Shown here: in pieces, positions 15,920 through 25,300 of the stretch | How the letters are laid out: each line of letters opens with the position of its first letter | Numbering within the stretch: the stretch's first letter is position 1 | Assembly: GCA_018335675.1 (NCBI GenBank) | Contig: JAGXRQ010000074.1 | Location: forward strand, 1-48,824 | Direction of reading: 5' to 3' | Origin: Bacteroidota bacterium | GTDB taxonomy: Bacteria > Bacteroidota > Bacteroidia > Bacteroidales > UBA7960 | DNA length: 48,824 nt | The notes under the pieces: generated by a model | Database searches by the model: none | Told to the model about the DNA's origin: nothing | The model's input: the letters and a program-made list of their open reading frames with translations, nothing else | Translations under genes and position numbers: made by a program

Positions 15920-17251
15920 ATGAATTGGACAAAAAGAAGTTTTTTAATAATGCTAAATGCATTAGTCATTGGGCTTTTGTTTACTGGATGTGAAAAGGAA
16001 AAAGATGTTCCACCATTACAAAGCCTTGACCCAAACAGTATAATTACAATAGATTCTTTGATAAAAATTTATCAGCACTATGGGCAAACAGTTTCTTTTA
16101 ATGATGCTTTTTTTGCAGATGAAGAAAAGAACCCGACTGGAGTTAAAGAATATAATATTTATGCAATGGTAACTATGAGTCAAGAATCTGGAAATATTTA
16201 TAATCAAGCTTATATTCAGGATGAGACAGCCGCTATCAATGTAAGGTTTACCAGAACTAACCTTTTTCAAGGTGATTCAATCAGGATTAATCTGAAAGGA
16301 ACAAAAGTATCTGCATATAATAGTATGATGCAACTTGATTCTGTAGATGCTTACGAAAATGTTGTGCAACTGAAACAAGGTATTGATATAATTCCTGAGG
16401 AAGTGAGCATTACAGATGTTCTCTCAGGTCAGTATATGGCTAAATTTGTTAAGCTGGTTGATGTTCAGTTTAGAGAAACCGACATAGGTTCCTTATTTGC
16501 CGATCCTGTTGGGCTGAATACAATTAATCGTACGCTTGAAGATTGTTTTGGAAATAGTATTGTTGTTAGAACCAGTGGTTATGCAAATTTTGCAGGCAAG
16601 CAAGTACCCGGAGGCAGAGGATCTTTAATAGCAGTTGTTGGTTTATACAGGCCATCATGGCAAAGCTTTGATACTTGGCAAATTTATATAAGACATTTTG
16701 AAGAAATTGAAATGGATGGCGCCAGATGTGGTGATGTTGATGGTACTCTTATTTTTTCTGAGGACTTTTCACAAGGAACAGTTGGCTCTCCGATTAATTT
16801 TAACGGTTGGAAATCTTTTGCTATTGCAGGAACAAAACATTGGATAACTTCAACTACCGGCTCTAGAAATTTTGCTCAGATTACTGCTTACGGATCCGGT
16901 GAAGAAAGTAATATTGCATGGCTTACTACTCCGGCAATTGCAGCTAGTTCTTATCAGTCTTCAACTGTAACATTCGAAACAGCATACCTTAATTTCAGAC
17001 AGAATGGATTAAAAGTATTTGTATCATATAATTTCGATGGTTCAAATCCGGCGTCAGCTACATGGACTGAAATACCGGCTATTATAGCTTCTTCAAATGT
17101 AAATCAGGATACATGGGTTGGATCTGGAGAAATAAATGTTGCTAATACCGGCAGAAATTTTCACATTGGATTTAAATACACTGGTAGTGGAACTGAAGAT
17201 GAAACTACACTTTATAGACTGGATAAAGTAAAAGTATACGGAATTAATTAA
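15920..17251 (+). CDS. Lipoprotein with DUF5689 and choice-of-anchor J-like domain
   Basis: A 443-residue protein with lipobox LLFTGC. The DUF5689 module (about 35-270) parallels that of the preceding gene closely: IITIDSLIKIY, YAMVTMSQESGNIYNQAYIQDETAAINVRF and GDSIRINLKGTKVS. The C-terminal part (about 275-443), from FSEDFSQGTVGSPINFNGWKSF to YRLDKVKVYGIN, is a jelly-roll of the cleaved-adhesin/choice-of-anchor J type that often binds carbohydrate or protein. It lies 42 nt after the previous gene, forming an operon with receptor 2. A bidirectional terminator follows. Confidence 0.82.
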   Translation: MNWTKRSFLIMLNALVIGLLFTGCEKEKDVPPLQSLDPNSIITIDSLIKIYQHYGQTVSFNDAFFADEEKNPTGVKEYNIYAMVTMSQESGNIYNQAYIQDETAAINVRFTRTNLFQGDSIRINLKGTKVSAYNSMMQLDSVDAYENVVQLKQGIDIIPEEVSITDVLSGQYMAKFVKLVDVQFRETDIGSLFADPVGLNTINRTLEDCFGNSIVVRTSGYANFAGKQVPGGRGSLIAVVGLYRPSWQSFDTWQIYIRHFEEIEMDGARCGDVDGTLIFSEDFSQGTVGSPINFNGWKSFAIAGTKHWITSTTGSRNFAQITAYGSGEESNIAWLTTPAIAASSYQSSTVTFETAYLNFRQNGLKVFVSYNFDGSNPASATWTEIPAIIASSNVNQDTWVGSGEINVANTGRNFHIGFKYTGSGTEDETTLYRLDKVKVYGIN

Positions 17252-17267
17252 AATGATTCTCATATTT

Positions 17268-17302
17268 AAAAGAGGCTGAAATAACTTCAGCCTCTTTTTT
17301 TA
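17268..17302. terminator. Bidirectional terminator between convergent genes
   Basis: AGAGGCTGAA (17271-17280) pairs with TTCAGCCTCT (17286-17295) around a 5-base loop. A flanking A-tract and T-tract make it work for both strands. It separates the DUF5689 operon from the wtpA-like gene. Confidence 0.85.
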
Positions 17303-18199
17303 TTAATTAACTCTGGGTTGACCGGAATCTTCCAAAATTCTTATTCCTTTTTCAGTGTCAAGTAAAAAGTCAATAAATTTCTGAGCAAGCTCTTTATTTT
17401 TTGATTTGTGAGGAATTGTTAGTCCATATACCATTGATTGTCCTGTTTCTTTGATTGTCTCTCCCGGAGCTGCTCCTAATGTATTTGTGCTAACCTGTGC
17501 ATACCATTCATCTAATGCAGGATTACCGAGGTTTAACTCGTCGGGCAATACCAGATAATTAAGTTTATGTTGAACGGCAACGCTTCTATAAAGAAAGATA
17601 TAATCTATATGCCCCGATTCGAGTAATGCTATTAAATCTGTCTCTTTAGGTCTTATATTATGATTGTCTTTTTCTAGCAACCTATCCGAGAGGCCTTGAT
17701 TGTTATAAAAGATCTCAGCAAGTTTGCAAACAAAAACAGTTCTAACACCACAAGGATCATGGTCGGGATTGCTGCGACCAATACTGACATCGGGTTTAAG
17801 TAATATCTCAAACCAATTGTCGGGATTTATTTCATCTTTATAGCGCGACTTTTCAGTATATACAATAGACATTTCATTCCTGGCAAATTTGATATTCATC
17901 GACGCATGCTCAGGAATAAGCATATTTTCTATTACCATATAATCAGCTGAAAGAAAAACATCAGCCGGATTTTCCAGCTCTATAATTCTTCTTGCGCCTG
18001 CTTTACTCCCCCAAGCTTCTGTTAATACTTTTACTCCCGGATATTCAGCTTCAAAGGCTCTTGCAATTTTATGAACAGGATAAGTTAAACTTCCCGCATG
18101 AATTACATATAAGTTCTCTTTTGGTGCTTTGTTGCCTGAATTATTACATCCAAGAAAAAGAACCACAACTGTTAAAATAATAAATCTAAATAATCTCAT
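17303..18199 (-). CDS. wtpA: WtpA-like tungstate/molybdate-binding lipoprotein (orphan)
   Basis: A 298-residue periplasmic solute-binding lipoprotein (lipobox VVLFLGC). The family signatures are clear: IHAGSLTYPV, the segment PADVFLSADYMVIENMLIPEHA, RNEMSIVYT, IGRSNPDHDPCGVRT and YIFLYRSVAVQHKLNYLVLP. These match the WtpA group of tungstate/molybdate-binding proteins rather than ModA or PstS. No permease or ATPase gene is adjacent, which is unusual. The tungstate or molybdate role is by family; sulfate-type oxyanions cannot be excluded. It shares the strand with the upstream alkD-like gene, separated by a 7-bp repeat array. Confidence 0.85.
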   Translation of the reverse strand: MRLFRFIILTVVVLFLGCNNSGNKAPKENLYVIHAGSLTYPVHKIARAFEAEYPGVKVLTEAWGSKAGARRIIELENPADVFLSADYMVIENMLIPEHASMNIKFARNEMSIVYTEKSRYKDEINPDNWFEILLKPDVSIGRSNPDHDPCGVRTVFVCKLAEIFYNNQGLSDRLLEKDNHNIRPKETDLIALLESGHIDYIFLYRSVAVQHKLNYLVLPDELNLGNPALDEWYAQVSTNTLGAAPGETIKETGQSMVYGLTIPHKSKNKELAQKFIDFLLDTEKGIRILEDSGQPRVN

Positions 18200-18211
18200 A
18201 GTTAATAAAAT

Positions 18212-18302
18212 TAGTCAATAGTTAGCAGTCGACAGTCATAAGTAGTCAGTCGACAGTCAAAAGCCTTATGCCCGATACCCGACACCAGGAACCTGACACC
18301 AA
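18212..18302. repeat. Intergenic array of 7-bp units behind the alkD-like gene
   Basis: Thirteen consecutive 7-bp units can be read without a register shift. The 13-bp sequence CAGTCGACAGTCA occurs at 18226 and 18247 (21 bp apart), and units of ACACC/ATACCC type occupy 18268-18302. In the direction of the alkD-like gene the array begins 5 nt after its stop with GGTGT-type units and continues with GACTG-type units. This is the same order as behind carbamate kinase at 20325. Confidence 0.75.
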
Positions 18303-18307
18303 TTAAT

Positions 18308-19021
18308 TCAAATTTCACCCTTCAAAAACCTCCGTCTCAGTTCTTCGTCAAATTTTTCAATTGCGTATCTAAGCATTGTTCTTGGCATTTTCTTATAATG
18401 TTTTGCTAGAAAATCATACTCAGCATTAAAATCTTTCTTTCCTACTTCCCTAAGCATCCAACCTAATGCCTTATGTATAAGATCATGCTTATGATTAAGC
18501 ATTTTCTCGGCCATAATAAAAATATCAGTATAATTTCTTCTGTCAATGTAGTGCATAGTTGCAATTATTGCAACCCGCTGTTTCCATAAGTCGCCTGAAT
18601 CTAAGAAATCATATAGTAATGACTTGTCTTTATTTTCCAGAAATGGTCCAAGAATTTTATGAGCGGAAGAATCAACTATATCCCAGTTATTTACTCCTTT
18701 GATGCTTTCTATATATGCTTTAACAATTTGTTCTTTTTCTGCTTCATTTTTTGCTCTTGCATACTTTAAAACAAGAATAAATACTGCTGTAAGTCGTTCT
18801 TCATGAATTTTACTCAACAATAATTCAGCAGATTGTTCAAGGCTAAGATCTTTAAAATATCTTCTCGATAAATCTCTTTGTGCGGGCACTGTCAACCCAA
18901 TAAAAGCATCTCCTTCACCATATCCACCCGGATAAACTTGAAAATATTTTGCCATAAGCTTTGCTTTTTCAGGATTAGCCATTGCAAGCATTTCTTTTTT
19001 TAGTTTTTCTAGGGAATTCAT
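18308..19021 (-). CDS. AlkD-like DNA alkylation repair protein
   Basis: A 237-residue all-helical protein of the HEAT-like DNA alkylation repair family. The N-terminal motif YPGGYGEGDAFIGLTVPAQRDLSRRYFKDL and the central segments NNWDIVDSSAHKILGPFL, WKQRVAIIATMHYI and LIHKALGWMLREVGKKD are typical. AlkD-type glycosylases remove bulky or positively charged alkylated bases without flipping them. Conserved Trp and Asp residues are in place (NNWDIVDSS, WKQRVA), so activity is likely. It has its own promoter and is unrelated in function to wtpA. Confidence 0.88.
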   Translation of the reverse strand: MNSLEKLKKEMLAMANPEKAKLMAKYFQVYPGGYGEGDAFIGLTVPAQRDLSRRYFKDLSLEQSAELLLSKIHEERLTAVFILVLKYARAKNEAEKEQIVKAYIESIKGVNNWDIVDSSAHKILGPFLENKDKSLLYDFLDSGDLWKQRVAIIATMHYIDRRNYTDIFIMAEKMLNHKHDLIHKALGWMLREVGKKDFNAEYDFLAKHYKKMPRTMLRYAIEKFDEELRRRFLKGEI

Positions 19022-19080
19022 AATGATGATTTTAATTAAAGTGAAATTCAGGTTTTTGTTTGAAAATTCTAATCAACTCC

Positions 19081-19088
19081 CAAATTTA
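19081..19088 (-). promoter_or_regulatory. -7 promoter element of the alkD-like gene
   Basis: Reads TAAATTTG on the minus strand, an exact TAnnTTTG match about 60 bp before the start codon. Confidence 0.5.
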
Positions 19089-19143
19089 GCTTTTTTATGA
19101 GTGAGTAAATAAACATTTTGATATGGATTTCATTTAAATTTTA

Positions 19144-19151
19144 TAGATTTG
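19144..19151 (+). promoter_or_regulatory. -7 promoter element of the arcC-arcB pair
   Basis: TAGATTTG is an exact TAnnTTTG match, with TTTG at 19117-19120 lying 23 bp upstream. It implies a leader of about 220 nt before arcC. The leader contains the small inverted repeat TTCGG-N5-CCGAA at 19241-19255. Apart from these promoters, the 362-bp gap 19022-19383 shows no gene. Confidence 0.5.
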
Positions 19152-19383
19152 CACTTCAGATTTTATAAATACTTAAAATAAAACACTTTAGCCTTTATGA
19201 AGACTTTCAGTGAAATAGTGTTATTGTTTTTTCAAGCTCTTTCGGCAATACCGAATTAATTAAAAACATTTTCTTTGCTTTTTTATAAGCAAGTTGTTCA
19301 CTATTGCACATTTCGGAAAGTTTCGAGAGGCTTTTATTTTTATAAAACGGAAAAAATTAAAATCACATTAAATCTATCAAATT

Positions 19384-20325
19384 ATGAAAAAATTATCAGT
19401 AATAGCATTTGGCGGAAACGCTCTTCTGCGTGGTGATCAAGTAGGAACTATTGATGAGCAGGAACAAAATGTTTATGAAACCTGCCAGCACCTTGTTCCA
19501 TTGATTAAAAGTGGATATGATATTGTTATCGGACATGGAAATGGTCCACAAGTTGGAAATGTCTTGCTTCAGCACGAAGCTGGAAATCAGGTGTTTGGAT
19601 TGCCAAAGCAACCAATTGATTTTTGTGTTGCTGAAACTCAAGGGTCTATTGGTTTTATGATAGAACAACAATTACGTAATGTTCTTAGAGAAAATGGTAT
19701 TGAAAGAAATATCGTTACGCTTGTAACTCAGGTAGTTGTTGATAAAAAAGACCCTGCATTCAGCAAACCAAATAAACCGGTTGGCCCATTTTATACAAAA
19801 GAACAAGCTGACCAAATGGCTGCAGAGAACAACTGGGTATTTCATGAAGACCCACGTAAAAGAGGTTGGAGAAGAGTGGTTGCATCTCCTCGCCCAGTTG
19901 AAATTCCTAATTGGAAAGCAGTCGAGAAACTAGCTCGTGAAGGAAATATCGTTATTACTGTTGGTGGTGGCGGAATCCCTGCATATTACGATGAAAAAGG
20001 CAAAATGATTGGTATTGATGCCGTTATTGATAAGGATCTTGCATCATCATTGCTGGCTGCAAAGATTAAAGCTGATGAATTTTGCATTCTTACTGATGTT
20101 ACCAATGTTTTTATTAATTTTCATAAGCCGGGCGAACAAAAACTTGAAAGAGTTACTATCGAAGAAATCAAAAAACACCTGGCAGATGGTCAATTTACTG
20201 AAGGTAGCATGGCTCCAAAGGTAAGGGCTTGTATAGAATTCGTTGAAAATGGCGGCGTGGATGCAATCATTACAGAAGCTAAAGAACTTGGAAAAGAAGG
20301 AAAAGGAACGGTTATACATAAGTAG
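19384..20325 (+). CDS. arcC: Carbamate kinase
   Basis: A 313-residue enzyme of normal family length, transferring the phosphate of carbamoyl phosphate to ADP to make ATP, CO2 and ammonia. Family motifs are intact: AFGGNALL at the N-terminus, IGHGNGPQVGN, a PVGPFYT segment, KRGWRRVVASPRP, TVGGGGIPAYY and AVIDKDLASSLLA. The ornithine carbamoyltransferase gene follows after 120 bp, giving the last two steps of the arginine deiminase pathway. No arginine deiminase gene (arcA) is adjacent, so citrulline or a distant arcA may supply substrate. Its stop codon is abutted by a 7-bp repeat array. Confidence 0.95.
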   Translation: MKKLSVIAFGGNALLRGDQVGTIDEQEQNVYETCQHLVPLIKSGYDIVIGHGNGPQVGNVLLQHEAGNQVFGLPKQPIDFCVAETQGSIGFMIEQQLRNVLRENGIERNIVTLVTQVVVDKKDPAFSKPNKPVGPFYTKEQADQMAAENNWVFHEDPRKRGWRRVVASPRPVEIPNWKAVEKLAREGNIVITVGGGGIPAYYDEKGKMIGIDAVIDKDLASSLLAAKIKADEFCILTDVTNVFINFHKPGEQKLERVTIEEIKKHLADGQFTEGSMAPKVRACIEFVENGGVDAIITEAKELGKEGKGTVIHK

Positions 20326-20408
20326 GTATCGGGTGTCAGGTATCAGGTATTAGGTATCGAGTATCAGACATCTTGACTTAGGACTCAGGACTTAGAACTC
20401 AGAACTTA
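20325..20408. repeat. Twelve-unit array of 7-bp repeats between arcC and arcB
   Basis: From the last base of the arcC stop codon, twelve 7-bp units follow with no register shift. The first five are GGTATCG-like (GGTATCG, GGTGTCA, GGTATCA, GGTATTA). After transitional units the last four are GGACTCA/GAACTTA-like. The array is not translated and shows no clear terminator. It is the cleanest of the three heptamer arrays in the window. Confidence 0.85.
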
Positions 20409-20445
20409 TTAAATTAATTATAAACATCTAAAAAGGAGAAAAATT

Positions 20446-21447
20446 ATGGCTTTTAACTTAAGAAACAGGAGTTTTTTAAAACTGTTGGATTTCACTCCAC
20501 AGGAAATTAAATTTTTACTTGATCTTTCAATAGATCTTAAAAAGGCTAAATATGCTGGATACGAGCAACAAAGACTAAAAGGTAAAAACATTGCTCTTAT
20601 TTTTGAGAAAGATTCTACCAGAACTCGTTGTGCTTTCGAAGTAGCTGCTTATGATCAAGGTGCACATGTTACTTACCTTGGACCTACTGGTTCTCAAATT
20701 GGGAAGAAAGAATCAATGAAAGATACTGCAAGAGTTCTTGGAAGAATGTATGATGGTATCGAATACAGAGGTTATGGTCAGGAAAAAGTTGAAGAGCTTG
20801 CGAAATATGCAGGTGTACCAGTATGGAACGGGCTTACAAATGAGTTTCATCCAACTCAAATGTTGGCAGACGTTTTGACAATGATGGAACATTGCGATAA
20901 GCCTCTTAATAAAATGGTATTATGTTATATGGGCGATGCAAAAAATAACGTTGGAAACTCTCTTATGGTTGTTTCTGCAAAATTGGGTATCGATTTCAGA
21001 GCTATTGCTCCTAAATCTTGCCAGCCTGATGCAAAATTGGTTAAAGAATGCCAAGCTATTGCTAAAGAAACCGGTGCAAAAATAACTCTTACTGACGATG
21101 TAGCTAAAGGTGTTAAAGGCGCTGATTTTATTTATACCGACGTTTGGGTTTCTATGGGCGAGCCTGATTCAGTTTGGGTTGAAAGAATTAAGCTTCTTAA
21201 ACCTTTCCAGGTTAATAAAAAAGCAATGGATTTAACAGGAAATCCAAATGTGAAATTCTTACATTGTCTTCCTGCTTTCCATAATAGAGAAACCACAATC
21301 GGAGAAGATATTTTCCAAAAATATGGACTTGACGGAATGGAAGTAACTGAAGAAGTATTCGAATCTGAAGCTTCTGTTGTGTTTGACCAGGCTGAAAACC
21401 GTATGCACACAATTAAAGCGGTAATGGTTGCTACTTTGGGTGCATAA
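20446..21447 (+). CDS. arcB: Ornithine carbamoyltransferase
   Basis: A 333-residue enzyme interconverting ornithine plus carbamoyl phosphate and citrulline plus phosphate. The carbamoyl-phosphate motif STRTR is in [15 protein letters not shown], the HPTQ motif in [12 protein letters not shown] and the ornithine-binding/catalytic FLHCLPAFH near residue 275. The length and sequence match the ArgF/ArcB group of about 334 residues, not the short N-acetylornithine enzymes of many Bacteroidota. Pairing with carbamate kinase suggests the catabolic direction. An AAGGAG sequence 7 nt before the ATG is a real Shine-Dalgarno match, uncommon in this phylum. Confidence 0.94.
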   Translation: MAFNLRNRSFLKLLDFTPQEIKFLLDLSIDLKKAKYAGYEQQRLKGKNIALIFEKDSTRTRCAFEVAAYDQGAHVTYLGPTGSQIGKKESMKDTARVLGRMYDGIEYRGYGQEKVEELAKYAGVPVWNGLTNEFHPTQMLADVLTMMEHCDKPLNKMVLCYMGDAKNNVGNSLMVVSAKLGIDFRAIAPKSCQPDAKLVKECQAIAKETGAKITLTDDVAKGVKGADFIYTDVWVSMGEPDSVWVERIKLLKPFQVNKKAMDLTGNPNVKFLHCLPAFHNRETTIGEDIFQKYGLDGMEVTEEVFESEASVVFDQAENRMHTIKAVMVATLGA

Positions 21448-21466
21448 TATCAAAAGTCATGTAATA

Positions 21467-21502
21467 AAAAAACCGATGGACTATTTCCATCGGTTTTTTT
21501 TT
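21467..21502 (+). terminator. Terminator after arcB
   Basis: AACCGATGGA pairs with TCCATCGGTT around a 5-base loop, flanked by an A-tract and a T-tract. It probably also serves the convergent gene at 21522. Confidence 0.85.
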
Positions 21503-21521
21503 ATTAAGTAATCGCCTAATC

Positions 21522-22229
21522 TTAAAATATCTTGCTCAAAACAGAATAGCTTTGAAGAACTCCTTTTTCATCATATGATTCAGAACGAACAGTTCCAAGG
21601 TCTTTAACCATATAATCAACAGATTTAGAATTGATGGTTGTTGTCATTCCCATAGCTTTTGATACTATAATATAATCATGTGTAACCTTAAATGATTCAT
21701 ATGTTCCTGCAGGTGTTGTGATATTTTCTTTACTTTCTACTTTTCTGTTTTTGACTGTAATTGTCATATCTGAAATTGTCATAGGCCCTGCCTTTACAAT
21801 CATTTTCATAGTAGCGTCTTTTAATTGATTGCCAACAACCAAGTCTGATGGTATCGTCATGTCAGATGCCTCAATCTGAACTTCCATTCCTTCAAAGCCC
21901 TTTAAAATGCTTTGGTCAATCATTGCTGACATGTCAAATGAAATTTCATTACCTGAACATGACACAATATATTCGCCCTCGCTTACAAGTTTGTTTTTGT
22001 TGTCGAAAATTTTTGTAGAAATAGTTGCTTCAAGAGAATTGCCAACGTTTTTCACATCTGAAATTAAAACCTCCTGCGTACTCTCTAATTTGTTTTTTGA
22101 ATTGAAAGTCTGATACTGCATTTTAGTATTTGCGTTAAGCGGATAATAATAATTGCAGTTTTGGCTTGTTGCTGAAAATGAAATTGATAAAACCAAAAGA
22201 AGCACTAATAATCTAGTTATTGCTTTCAT
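21522..22229 (-). CDS. Secreted protein of unknown function, possible DUF3108/TapB-like
   Basis: A 235-residue protein with a signal peptide (LLVLLLVLSISFSATSQ). The mature part starts NCNYYYPLNANTKMQYQTFNSKNKLES and is beta-rich, with the late segment TPAGTYESFKVTHDY and ending VDYMVKDLGTVRSESYDEKG. This pattern (a TPAGTF/YxxFK motif and a GTVRSExYDxxGxL ending) recalls DUF3108/TapB-like beta-sandwich proteins of the periplasm or outer membrane. No enzymatic motif is visible. It is monocistronic, with a good promoter at 22273. Confidence 0.65.
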   Translation of the reverse strand: MKAITRLLVLLLVLSISFSATSQNCNYYYPLNANTKMQYQTFNSKNKLESTQEVLISDVKNVGNSLEATISTKIFDNKNKLVSEGEYIVSCSGNEISFDMSAMIDQSILKGFEGMEVQIEASDMTIPSDLVVGNQLKDATMKMIVKAGPMTISDMTITVKNRKVESKENITTPAGTYESFKVTHDYIIVSKAMGMTTTINSKSVDYMVKDLGTVRSESYDEKGVLQSYSVLSKIF

Positions 22230-22272
22230 AATATTGTGAAATTAGTTAGTATAAAATTTGTTAAAGATTTTA

Positions 22273-22280
22273 CAAAAGTA
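22273..22280 (-). promoter_or_regulatory. -7 promoter element of the 21522-22229 gene
   Basis: Reads TACTTTTG on the minus strand, an exact TAnnTTTG match 44 bp before the start codon. Confidence 0.55.
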
Positions 22281-22367
22281 ATCAAAAAATTATACTAATT
22301 TTATTTGCTTATTAATAGCGATGAACAATAGTTAAATAACTTTTACCCACAATTAAACCTTCGTCAA

Positions 22368-25300
22368 ATGAGAAAGAATTCTACAATTAAGTCCCTGTCC
22401 TTCTTAATCTTTGTTTTCAACATTATTGTAATTCAAAATGTTATTTCTCAATCTCCTAATCAGTTTTCTTATCAAATAATATTAAGAGATTCAGAAAACG
22501 AATTGGTGAAAAATACTGATGTTGGAATAAAAATAAGCATATTAAAGAGCAGTGCCGAAGGGGAGTCGGTTTATTCTGAGACTCATTCGTCAAAAACAAA
22601 TATTAACGGGCTTGTTACAATTGCCATTGGTAATGGTCAACCCATAGGAAATATCTCTGCTGTCAACTGGCTCGAAGGCCATTATTATGTTAAAGCTGAG
22701 ATTGATCTCAATGGAGGCGAAAACTATACAGTTTCAGTAATTACTGAAATTATGAGCGTTCCATATTCTCTTTATGCCAAAACGACAGAGAGTATTACTG
22801 GTGGCTTAGATAAAGGCAACCTTTATTATTGGGATGGTAGCAAGTGGGTAACTATCAATGCAGGAAAAGATGGAACTGCGCTAGTTCTTTGCAATGGAAT
22901 TCCAACGTGGGGTGGCTGTAAAGAAGATGCTGATCAGCCAATTATGGTTGTTGAAAATAAAGATAATCAACGAGTACTGTCTGTTTATCAAGATGGTGTC
23001 GTGGTAAATGTTCCTGATTCTGATAATAAATCTGGTCGTGGTGGTTTCGCAGTTGGTGGGTTTACTTCTGAAAAGGATTTTCCATCAGAGTTCTTTTTGG
23101 TTACTCCGGATTCAGTTAGAGTTTATATTCAAACCGAAGAAGAGACTAAAAGTGGAAGAGGTGGCTTTGCTGTTGGAGGCTTCACATCTGAAAAAGAAAA
23201 AGCTCCCGATACTTTTTTTAAAGTTTTGAGTGATGCAACAGTTTTATCAACTAATGTTATTACAGATGAAGATATAATAATCGGAGGAGATACTAATATT
23301 GGTGGAAATATTGTTTTCAGACCTCAAGTTACTACTTTGCTTGCATTTGTTAACGAAATTATTGAGAAAATTGAGCTCTCAGGTTTAGTTGCAAATAACG
23401 GAGGAGGTGTTATTACTCAAGTAGGTTTCTTTTATAATTTAAATCCAATTGCCGAAACAGGTGGAACACTAGTTCCTTCAATATTTGTTGAAGGAGTGCC
23501 ATTTACAGCAAATATTGACATCTCTTTGCTTCTGCCGGGCTCTACTTATTATACCAGAGCTTTTGCTAGAAATAATGCTGGGGTAAGTTATGGTGAGGTT
23601 CTAAGTTTTGAAGCCCCAATTGTTTTATCTGATGTCTTTACTTTAAGTGTAACAGATGTAACAACAAATTCTGCAATCGCAAATGCTTCTGTTACATTTG
23701 AAGGTGGAGGTAGTGTTAATCAACGTGGATTTGTTTGGGGAATGTCTACCAATCCAGATTTGAGCAATTACATGGGGATCACAACAGAGGGAGTTGGACT
23801 TGGTTCGTTTTCTTCTGTGTTAACTAACTTATTACACAACACAGAATACTTTATCAGAGCATATGCTGTAAATGAAGCCGGAGTTGCATATGGTGATGAA
23901 ATTGTTTTCACAACTGAGTTTGACCCTGAAGTAATTGATGTTCAGTTTAATGTTTTAAATATCAATAACTTATTCCCAATTGATAATGCTGCCATAGATT
24001 TTGGTTCTGGTTTTATCTGGCACACAGGAATTAATGGAGTTGCTTGGATTCAATTATCTCAGGGTGAACATCCTTATACTGTTAGTGCTGACGGATATCA
24101 AGATTTAACCGATGTTGTTGAAGTATATGAAGGCATGAATACAGAGATAGTATTGCTTGAGCCTGTTGTTGAAACAGTTATTGACATTGATGGAAATGTT
24201 TATGAAGTAATAACAATCGGAAACCAAAAGTGGATTAAGACTAATCTAAAAACTACAAGGTTTAATGATAGTGAGACTGATTTTATTCAAACAGGATATT
24301 CAGATATAGCCTGGGAAAATCTTACCACTCCTGCATATTCTATTTATTCTTCCAATGATGTTACGGGGATAGATTCTGATGAGCAAATGGTATCGGCTTA
24401 TGGGTTGCAATACAACTGGTTTGCAGTTGATTCTGACAGGCTATGCCCAATTGGTTGGAAAGTGCCTACATTTGATGATTGGTTGGAGTTAGATGGTTTC
24501 CTTAAAACTGAATACTCAGTTACCGAGGTTGGTGGCTTGATGAAAGATACACGCACTGAACCTGAGGATCACCCTAGATGGGATGCTCCAAATGAAGGCG
24601 CCACAAACCAATCTGGTTTTTCAGGTTTGCCGGCAGGTGTTAGGTTGGGTGGCTATTGGGATATTGGACTTTACGGGTCATGGTGGACTTCAGAAGAGCC
24701 TGCATTATTTATGTTGGTTAATGGCGGCGACTATCTATCATACGCAGCAGAACAACCTGTGCAAACAGGAGCTTCAGTTAGGTGCCTCTGGAACAATGGT
24801 TTACCTAAAGTAAATAAACCTCAGTTCCCAAGTATGATTCTGGATAGCATCAAAGTAGCCTCTGATATTATTGATCTCGGATTCTCTTCTGAATACCCTA
24901 TTATAAAAAGAGGATTTCAATTAAGTCAGGACCCTTCTTTTAATAATCCTTTAACATGGGATGAAAACACTTCTAATCTTGGAGTTTTCTTTCATACTTT
25001 CAAAAATCTTGACATTGGTATTACATATTACGTAAGAGCTTTTGTGATAAATGCACTTGGTACAGAGTATAGTAAAGCAGCCGAGTTTAAAACGTTTACT
25101 TTAGTTGATGTTGAAAGAAATATCTATGATATAGTTAATGTTGAAGGACAATATTGGATTGCTCAAAACCTTAGAACACAAGCTTACAACGACAATGAGC
25201 AAATAAATCAGGATTGGAATATTAAAGGAATTGGCTCTGTAAAATATAGTTCTTATAATGATTTAAACAACACAGATGTATTTGGGTCATTTTATAATAG

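Noticed and set aside
17303-18199. Phosphate-binding protein PstS
   Set aside because: The signatures SADYMVIENMLIPEHA, RSNPDHDPCG and YRSVAVQH point to the WtpA tungstate/molybdate group instead, even though a phosphate role would suit the context.
22250-22368. A -7 promoter element for the giant gene
   Set aside because: Only partial matches (TTTATTTG and AACCTTCG) are present; none is good enough to annotate.
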